DNA of 31,122 nucleotides from FW021-bin31 sp964558275 (GTDB taxonomy: Bacteria > Bacteroidota > Bacteroidia > Chitinophagales > Chitinophagaceae): contig CAZLDH010000010.1 of assembly GCA_964558275.1 (NCBI GenBank), positions 1-31,122 of the forward strand. Direction: 5' to 3'. The translations under genes and the position numbers were made by a program. Below are positions 24,752-31,122 of this stretch, in pieces. The notes below the pieces were generated by a model. The model ran no database searches, had not been told where the DNA came from, and worked only from the letters and a program-made list of their open reading frames with translations. Within the stretch, counting starts at the first letter, position 1. Each line of letters starts with the position of its first letter.

Positions 24752-27562
24752 TTATGGGAAATCGATCCGCTCGTGTTTGTTATGCGTATTTCGTTTTCTT
24801 TTTTTTAACAAAAATAGGAGAAATGCCAGAATGAGTACTATACCGAGAATCCATAACCAATATTGAAAATGTATAGGTGTTTTTAAAGGGTTTGAGAGTG
24901 ATAGATGGTTTCCATAATAAACCAGACCTGCCCAATAATAAGGAAGTTTATGTACAGCACTACGCGAAGGAGTGTTAAGCCATTGATTTTTAGCATGGTA
25001 AAGGGCAAATGCTTTTTTGTTGCTTTTTTGAAGATTTTGGTAGAATAAAGCTGTTAATTTTGCCGCTGTAATATCATTTATACTCCATAAAGCAGAAATG
25101 ACTCCGCCGGAGCCAATGGCAGTAAATTGACGGGCAAGACTGATAATTCCTTCTCCGGGAGATAATAAACCGTTGGCTGTTTGGCAGGCGCTGATGACAA
25201 TTAATGATGGGTGCGCATCTATGGGATAGAGATCCGCCAAAAGTACCTTTTGATTGCTCATTTGTAAAGCAGGAATTTTATTTTCTTTCATCAGAAAAGA
25301 ATGGGTGCTGATGTGGATAACTTCTTTGTTTTTTATGGACTTAAACAACCGCTTTGTATTGGCTTTTTTATTGACGAAAAATTCGCCACTTAGCACTTTT
25401 TCTACGGATGCTATTTCATTTTGTACACCTTTTAGTTCTGCTAAACTGTTGTCCTTTTGGGGAGAAATGAAAAATCCCGTAAAACCTGATTGCTTATTAT
25501 ATTCATTATATGCATTTTGCAAATGATTCCAGACTGATAGAGAATAAGCCTGACTGGTTTGTGCTTTTAGGAGAAGATATGGCCATTTTCCGGGATTCGG
25601 TAGATACATAGCGTCTGTAATAAGGGCTTCAAAGGGGAGTCGTCCTAAAATACCATCCGGGATGATGGTGAGTTTTGAGATGTTTGAAGGAAGTTTGAAA
25701 CTCAGCTTTTGGTATAATTGATTTGCTTTTTGAAAGTATGCTTTAGGATGGTTTATCATTGCTCCTGAGCCATGACTAAACCAATGATTGATGAAATGGG
25801 ATACTTCTGCGGTTAGTTCTCGGGAATTGCCTAGTTTAGAGAAGGACACAACTCCCTTTTGGCTAACAGAAAAAGCATACCAATGGTCTAATCCTGTAAA
25901 ATATTCTCGGAAGATAGTGTGAACAGGTATGTTTTTAAATAAAGCTTTTAGCCGAATTGAAGTGTCCCAATTGAGATTTGGGTATCTATTTTTAATTTTT
26001 TTGTGAATAAGCGATAGTTGATACTGTGTTTGATCAATCTGATGTTTCCATTTACTGCTATCCCGGCTTTGCTGTTGTAATGTAGCCTGAATATAGGAAT
26101 GAGTATAAAATGCAATAGCTTGTTTTAGTCGTTTTTGTTTGATAAACAGACTATCATTTTGGTTGGCGTGGGAATGGGACAATCCCTTTTGTAAATCGTT
26201 AAGGAGTAAACGTGCTTTATGTTGTTCTGCCGATTTAAATGCAATATTGGCATAGAACGGATATTTTGATTTTTGATAGAGTTTAAAGGCTAATGAAATA
26301 GCTTCCTCCGTAGTTTTGAGACTTTGCTTTTGAAGTAGTCTCTTTGCTTCTTTACTAAAAATAGTTTTTCTTAATTTATCGATAACTGTCGTAGCCTTTT
26401 GATAGCCGATTAGGGCTATACTGTCCTTGCCTTGGAGTGCAAGTAATTTAGCTTTTCCTGTGAGAGCATCTAATAATGTGTTTTCCGGATATAATGATTT
26501 ATTTTTTGGCCAGTAATTTGTTTTCTGAAATTTTGGAATTAATCCAACTAATGCGTTATTGAAATGCTGTAAGCCTTTGGATGATTTTTCTTGAGTGGTA
26601 TTAATCTGTCCTAAAGCTACTTGGATTTTTAGCTTTTCCCTTTGTTTTGAATGAGGAAAATAATATTTAAGCTCGGTCAAGGCCTTATGAAAATATGACA
26701 ATGCTTCATTGTAATTTTTGCTTTTCTTCTCAATTTCTCCGGCTGTAACCAGTGTTCCGGTGTACCAATAGGCATTATTAGTTTGTTGAGACAGTGGCAG
26801 CTTATTAAATAGATGAATTCCTTTTAGAATGGCTGTTTTAGCTTTATTTAGCTTCGACTGACTTTGCAAAATGTCTGCTTTGGTACTATATAATAAAGCC
26901 TGCAGTGCAGTATTAGAATGTACTTTTTTCAGCCCTTCGTTAGCGAATTTTAAGGCTCGATCTAATTGATTATTCCATCTGGCTGTTGTACTAATGTTGG
27001 CAAGCATGGAAGCTTCTTGCATTGGGTCTTCCAAGCTTTGAGCTAATTTTAATCCTTGTTGTTGTATAAAAAAAGCACGTTCGTAATCTCCTAATCGGGT
27101 GTAATTGTTTCCTAATGGTTTGATAAGATATTCCAATATTTCATTAGGATGAATGGAGGAAGTCTGTTGCACAAACTGATAAGCTTTTTCATATACAGAA
27201 GTGGATTTTAGGATATTTCCCTGTTGAAGTTCATAATAGCCAATAAGAATATGCAGATAAAACCAAGCTATATCCTCTGATGCGTTTTTGGGTTTCCTCC
27301 AAATTGAATGTAATGGGATAGTGAATTCATTATAATGAGTAGATGGCTGGTCTGAAAGATAAACATACCATGCATTGAGCCATGCTTCGAGCGAATCTGT
27401 CTCCTTAAGGCTGTCGAGTTGATGTTGAAAGGCAATTGGCGGCAGAGGAGTGCTTTTTTTTGCTACAAATGCATTATTTGCGGTTGACTTTTGATAGAAA
27501 AATATTACTCCTCCAACCAAAAATAAAAAAAAGATTAAGTTATGGGAAGATTTTTTCAACAT
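24752..27562 (-). CDS. TPR-CHAT protein, membrane-anchored caspase-like protease candidate
   Basis: A 936-residue protein. A hydrophobic N-terminal segment (residues 9-24) acts as signal or anchor. Tetratricopeptide repeats fill about residues 90-430 (for example YNEALSYFHKALTEL). The CHAT domain (about 590-885) has the caspase-type dyad: His754 in VIHISTHSF and Cys793 in VISACQTANG, followed by GEGIISLARQFTAIGSGGVI. A second membrane helix (about 905-925) leads to a basic tail (KKRKRN), so the bulk is probably periplasmic. It follows the PKD/beta-barrel gene by 49 bases in an apparent two-gene operon. Substrate unknown. Confidence 0.87.
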   Translation of the reverse strand: MLKKSSHNLIFFLFLVGGVIFFYQKSTANNAFVAKKSTPLPPIAFQHQLDSLKETDSLEAWLNAWYVYLSDQPSTHYNEFTIPLHSIWRKPKNASEDIAWFYLHILIGYYELQQGNILKSTSVYEKAYQFVQQTSSIHPNEILEYLIKPLGNNYTRLGDYERAFFIQQQGLKLAQSLEDPMQEASMLANISTTARWNNQLDRALKFANEGLKKVHSNTALQALLYSTKADILQSQSKLNKAKTAILKGIHLFNKLPLSQQTNNAYWYTGTLVTAGEIEKKSKNYNEALSYFHKALTELKYYFPHSKQREKLKIQVALGQINTTQEKSSKGLQHFNNALVGLIPKFQKTNYWPKNKSLYPENTLLDALTGKAKLLALQGKDSIALIGYQKATTVIDKLRKTIFSKEAKRLLQKQSLKTTEEAISLAFKLYQKSKYPFYANIAFKSAEQHKARLLLNDLQKGLSHSHANQNDSLFIKQKRLKQAIAFYTHSYIQATLQQQSRDSSKWKHQIDQTQYQLSLIHKKIKNRYPNLNWDTSIRLKALFKNIPVHTIFREYFTGLDHWYAFSVSQKGVVSFSKLGNSRELTAEVSHFINHWFSHGSGAMINHPKAYFQKANQLYQKLSFKLPSNISKLTIIPDGILGRLPFEALITDAMYLPNPGKWPYLLLKAQTSQAYSLSVWNHLQNAYNEYNKQSGFTGFFISPQKDNSLAELKGVQNEIASVEKVLSGEFFVNKKANTKRLFKSIKNKEVIHISTHSFLMKENKIPALQMSNQKVLLADLYPIDAHPSLIVISACQTANGLLSPGEGIISLARQFTAIGSGGVISALWSINDITAAKLTALFYQNLQKSNKKAFALYHAKNQWLNTPSRSAVHKLPYYWAGLVYYGNHLSLSNPLKTPIHFQYWLWILGIVLILAFLLFLLKKRKRNTHNKHERIDFP

Positions 27563-27611
27563 CTTTTATTGAGAAGATAAAACATATTTGATAAAATAGT
27601 TTATTCCTTCA

Positions 27612-29654
27612 TTATAATCTCCAAATAGCATATAGCATAAGGCCGGTTTTATTAGGATTGAAGAAATGATAAAATCTGACTCCTAAAGCCGGTCCAACTC
27701 TTACGCGACCAATATTCATATCTATAAAACCACCAATATTGATGTGAGAAAAATTCTTTGTGGGTACTGTTTCTTTATTATTTAGAAGCAAAAGGGTGGT
27801 ATCTGTGAAAAAAGAGTTGTTTGGAAGCGGAGTAAGATTCATTTTAGGGGTTTTTCTGATATTTTCATACAAATTCCCTCTTAACCACAATCCTGCACCT
27901 ACACTTAGCCAATCATTGAGATTGTTTCTAACTTCCAGAGGAATGATATTTAGTGTAACCAACTTTCGGGTTTTAAGATATCCCGATTTTACAATTCTGT
28001 ATTCCATTTTGGTTATTCCATTAGGTCCCTGCACGTCCAAAACTTTATATTTATCCTGGGTTAAGGTGTGGAGATTGTTGTATGAATCTTCTCCATATAA
28101 GCCCAAATATGCTTCTACCTGAAAATAAGTTTTATATGGTGAATATGGGGCTAAAGCTGCACCAATAAGAAATGCATTTGGATTAAATTCTTCATTAAAT
28201 CCCATTTGATATCCTGCGATGATTGCCGGAGAAATACCGGGAGAAAAACGGGTATGCATTTTATTGGTATATACAGGTTCATTCTTATCAAAAACAATCC
28301 CTGCCTGAGACCAAAAGGGTAGTTTTGGTGGCTTTTCTTTAAATCGAAGTTGATAGGCAACAAAACCCTTGGTAGAATCTTTGTCTTCCACGTTTTTTTG
28401 TCTGATTCCCGGGAGGTAAATATTTTTGAAAACAAAATGAATGCTGTCTTGTGAAATAATAGTATCCAGGCAGCTTTCTCCGGGATAAGCCGTTGCGCAA
28501 GGATTACATTCAGGATACATATCCTTAATTTCCAACGTGTGAGGATTAACAATTGCAGGCAGCTTAATTCCTAAATCCACCTTTTTGGCAGGACCTTTTC
28601 CTGTGTTTTGGAAGTGGATTTCATATTTTTGTTTCTTATTTTTACCGGTAAAACGATAATTTAAAATACGATTTCCCAACATCATTCTATTGGGGTCATG
28701 AGAAGCAACAATCTGGAGCTTTAAATTAGTTTCTAAAATGGGAGATGTAGGATCATCAGGTATCATCATCGCACTCAGCGTGACGGTTGCATTGGTGTCT
28801 TTAATCATTTCCGGGGTAGTATGTAAAACGGCATATACGTATCTTTTTTCTCCTGCTTGAAGGTCTTCAAAATGTAATGCATCTTTACTATCGAAAAGTG
28901 TTTGTTTGTACATGAGTAGATCTGCTGCAGAATTGGAAGTAACTCTTTTAAAGCTGCTAGTGTATTTTGGACCATGGGTAGCTACTTCATTTAAAGCATA
29001 TATGGGAACCTGATGCTGATTGCTATATTTTGCTAATAAGGTAGTCATATTCACCGTTTTTTCCTGATTATATTTTCTTAGGTTGGTAAGTCCGAAATTT
29101 TTTTTCTTAAATTTTGTATCATTGTAGAATAAAACAAGGGAGCCATTTAAGGAGGATGTTGTATTTTTTGAATTTTTGTAACCAATGATACAAACCATAT
29201 CCTCATTAGGTTTTGGCATTCTGTTAACCTTTAATTGTAGATTGTGCCCTTTTTCGAAAAAGCCATCGTGGTGATAGTTAGTTGCCAAGGTGCCTTTATT
29301 ATTCACTTTGATTTTTCTGGGTCGGGTAGGAGGTGCTTTCCCATCATCATAATTGTTGGTGGCGTAAACTCTGATGACGTATTCTCCCGTATCCGGGAAT
29401 GCATGCCGAGGGAATTTATTGAAACTAAAATCACCATCTCCAAATTCCCAAAAATAGGTATAGAAAGCTTCCGGAGCGCCGGCTATTTGACGTAGCGGTC
29501 GTAGATGTGATTGGAAATGTATGGCTGAATCTTTCTGCTGCCAACTGATTTGGGTAATTGCGGAATCTTTTGTTTGAGCAGAGCTTGTATCCCCGATGAA
29601 TATAAAAATAAAAAAATTACAAAGAATGTATATGCAAAGTATATTATTTTTCAT
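27612..29654 (-). CDS. secreted PKD-domain protein with predicted C-terminal outer-membrane barrel
   Basis: A 680-residue protein with a signal peptide (cut near Ala26-Gln27). A PKD domain follows (about 36-117), shown by FWEFGDGDFSFNKFPRHAFP and the following GEYVIRVYATN. The middle (about 120-460) has beta-sandwich modules: one (about 335-430) resembles the DUF11-type repeat (YEIHFQNTGKGPAKKVDLGI) and has a Cys-rich loop (PECNPCATAYPGESC). The last 200 residues alternate aromatic and polar strands, ending VGPALGVRFYHFFNPNKTGL then an aromatic terminus, which suggests a small beta barrel in the outer membrane. It lies directly upstream of the CHAT gene. Confidence 0.72.
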   Translation of the reverse strand: MKNNILCIYILCNFFIFIFIGDTSSAQTKDSAITQISWQQKDSAIHFQSHLRPLRQIAGAPEAFYTYFWEFGDGDFSFNKFPRHAFPDTGEYVIRVYATNNYDDGKAPPTRPRKIKVNNKGTLATNYHHDGFFEKGHNLQLKVNRMPKPNEDMVCIIGYKNSKNTTSSLNGSLVLFYNDTKFKKKNFGLTNLRKYNQEKTVNMTTLLAKYSNQHQVPIYALNEVATHGPKYTSSFKRVTSNSAADLLMYKQTLFDSKDALHFEDLQAGEKRYVYAVLHTTPEMIKDTNATVTLSAMMIPDDPTSPILETNLKLQIVASHDPNRMMLGNRILNYRFTGKNKKQKYEIHFQNTGKGPAKKVDLGIKLPAIVNPHTLEIKDMYPECNPCATAYPGESCLDTIISQDSIHFVFKNIYLPGIRQKNVEDKDSTKGFVAYQLRFKEKPPKLPFWSQAGIVFDKNEPVYTNKMHTRFSPGISPAIIAGYQMGFNEEFNPNAFLIGAALAPYSPYKTYFQVEAYLGLYGEDSYNNLHTLTQDKYKVLDVQGPNGITKMEYRIVKSGYLKTRKLVTLNIIPLEVRNNLNDWLSVGAGLWLRGNLYENIRKTPKMNLTPLPNNSFFTDTTLLLLNNKETVPTKNFSHINIGGFIDMNIGRVRVGPALGVRFYHFFNPNKTGLMLYAIWRL

Positions 29655-29790
29655 GTAATTGTATTTACATTTTGGAATTTATGTGTTATGTAAAAATACA
29701 AATATTCCTATTAATACCAATATATTTTTTAAAAATAGAGATATAATACTCTTTTATTTATAAAATTTAGCTGAATTATTATATGCTAAG
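29655..29790. other. A/T-rich leader between the PKD gene and the IS element
   Basis: No gene seen. The minus strand has TTTG-N17-TAAATTCC, a poor match to the Bacteroidota promoter; a start site for the PKD/CHAT operon could lie here or inside the IS element. Confidence 0.3.
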
Positions 29791-31122
29791 GCACTACTGT
29801 CCAATCTTTGATTAATAAAAGGTACGATAATATGCGACAATATAGGGATACAGCCTTTTTTTATTTTTTTTGATTTAAATTTTGCCGGAAAAACCCGGTT
29901 ATGAATTCAGGACGAACTGTTTTTTCACAATTATTTGACTTTATTTCAAAATACGAAATTGACAAATTGGTAAACAGATATGGTGGAAATTACAAAGCCA
30001 AAACTTTTAGTTGTTGGGAGCAATATGCAGTAATGAGTTTTGCTCAATTAATTTTTTGAGAGAGCTTAAGAGATATTGAGGCATGTCTTAAAGCGGTCTC
30101 TGAAAAGCTTTATCATTGTGGGATACGCAATAAGGTATCCAGATCAAAACTCGCCTATTGGAATGAGACAAGAGACTGGCATATTTATTCTGATTTTGCG
30201 CAAATTTTAATTAAGGAAGCCCGTAGATTATATCAAAAAGATAATGCATTTGGACTGGATATAGATGGATTAATTTATGCCTTCGATAGTACCACGATAG
30301 ACCTATGTTTATCTCTATTCCCTTGGGCAAAATTCCGTAAGACAAAAGCCGCTGTCAACGCTCATATTTTATTAGACTTGAGAGGGAATATCCCTACGTG
30401 GATATACATTACTGATGGGAGTGTTCATGATGTTAACGCACTAGATAAATTAGCTATTGAAACTGGTGCATTTTATATAATGGATAGAGGATATGTAGAT
30501 TATGAACGACTATATCATATGCATCAGTCTTCAGCCTTTTTTGTTACTCGAGCAAAAGATAACTTTGCATTCAGGAGAATTTATTCTGATAAGGTTGATA
30601 AAACTACTGGTCTAAGATGTGACCAAACTATTGTATTAACAGGCTATTATGCCCAAAAAAATTACCCTGGTAAAATGCGCAGAATAAAATATTATGATAA
30701 AGAGATAAACAAATTATTTGTTTTTATAACAAATAATTTTTCCTTAGATGCTTTACTAATAACCCAATTGTATAAAGCGAGATGGAATGTGGAATTGTTC
30801 TTTAAATGGTTAAAACAACATTTAAGAATCAAGGCGTTTTACGGAACATCTCAGAATGCTGTTTACACTCAAATATGGATTGTCGTAAGTGTTTATGTTT
30901 TGGTAGCGATAATCAAGAAAAAGCTGGTGCTGAAACAATCCCTTTACACAATTCTACAGATTTTGAGTATAAGCCTTTTCGAGAGAATGCCTATCAAACA
31001 AGCGTTTCAGGGAATTGAACTGCAAAATGGAGATGGCAATGCTTATAATCAGTTGAAACTGTTCTAGTTAGGGTTTGCTCAATAACTCCACACTAGCGAC
31101 AAGATATTTTTGGTCGAGTTTT
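29791..31122 (+). mobile_element. IS4-family insertion sequence, right end outside the window
   Basis: The transposase at 29901-31067 defines the element. The probable left end is around gcactactgtccaatctttg (29791-29810), a guess since the matching right inverted repeat is not in the window. The last 55 bases (31068-31122) are noncoding DNA of the element. Confidence 0.65.
29901..31067 (+). pseudogene. IS4-family transposase with one in-frame TGA
   Basis: A 389-codon reading frame open throughout except for TGA at codon 53 (30057-30059). The N-terminal helical domain begins NSGRTVFSQLFDFISKYE. The DDE triad is intact: Asp129 (AFDSTTIDLCLS), Asp195 (YIMDRGYVDYERL) and Glu298 in the YKARWNVELFFKWLKQHL segment, the YREK signature of the IS4 family. 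Relatives have an Arg just before ESLRDIE where the TGA stands, so a single CGA-to-TGA change would explain the break. Everything else looks undamaged, so inactivation is recent or the codon is read through. Confidence 0.88.

Noticed and set aside
28151..28552. 133-codon minus-strand frame inside the PKD gene
   Set aside because: Shadow of the PKD-protein gene in another frame; no family resemblance.

Overview
The window is about 31 kb of low-GC DNA from a member of the Bacteroidota, most likely the Chitinophagales (the lineage is inferred from general family knowledge; no rRNA is present). The signs are: several upstream regions carry the Bacteroidota sigma-factor -7 motif TAnnTTTG, with a full TTTG-N20-TAACTTTG promoter in front of the superoxide dismutase gene; Shine-Dalgarno sequences are mostly absent; the isoleucyl-tRNA synthetase is the long type-2 form; and there are a GntR/LacI-type fusion regulator, a CHAT/PKD envelope pair and A/T-rich octamer arrays in intergenic DNA.

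Layout. 1-306: a decayed diacylglycerol-kinase gene. 304-2771: a ClC chloride transporter and a GntR-type regulator. 2781-3297: a gap holding a decayed IS3-type transposase. 3298-6649: alaS and a Mn-type superoxide dismutase, separated by a terminator. 6908-8584: a NadX-like aspartate dehydrogenase facing a divergent 2-hydroxyacid dehydrogenase paralogue. 8701-10593: an AbiE-type (type IV) toxin-antitoxin module enclosed by two near-identical 59-bp palindromic repeats. 10991-13338: aspS and a small membrane protein. 13515-15045: xseA-xseB. 15334-16557: a CbpA-like J-protein and its CbpM-like partner. Arrays of an 8-bp repeat run up to the start codons of xseA and cbpA. 16584-18488: a divergent pair, a DUF2183/App1-type phosphatidate phosphatase candidate and a complete diacylglycerol kinase. 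18644-20578: acetyl-CoA synthetase, followed by a perfect 22-bp-arm bidirectional terminator. 20719-24621: ileS and a DksA-like protein as an operon on the minus strand. 24752-29654: a PKD/beta-barrel outer-membrane candidate followed by a TPR-CHAT protease candidate. 29791-end: an IS4-family element whose transposase is interrupted by one TGA codon; its right end lies outside the window.

How the genes fit together. Most of the window is housekeeping (three aminoacyl-tRNA synthetases, exonuclease VII, acetate activation, oxidative-stress defence, chaperones). The accessory parts are the AbiE module, the two transposase remnants and the CHAT/PKD pair. The best candidates for something under-described are the CHAT/PKD envelope pair, the G-poor octamer arrays that form the leaders of xseA and cbpA, and the repeat-bounded AbiE cassette. 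The IleRS carries the swapped GXHH signature linked to mupirocin hyper-resistance in type-2 enzymes.
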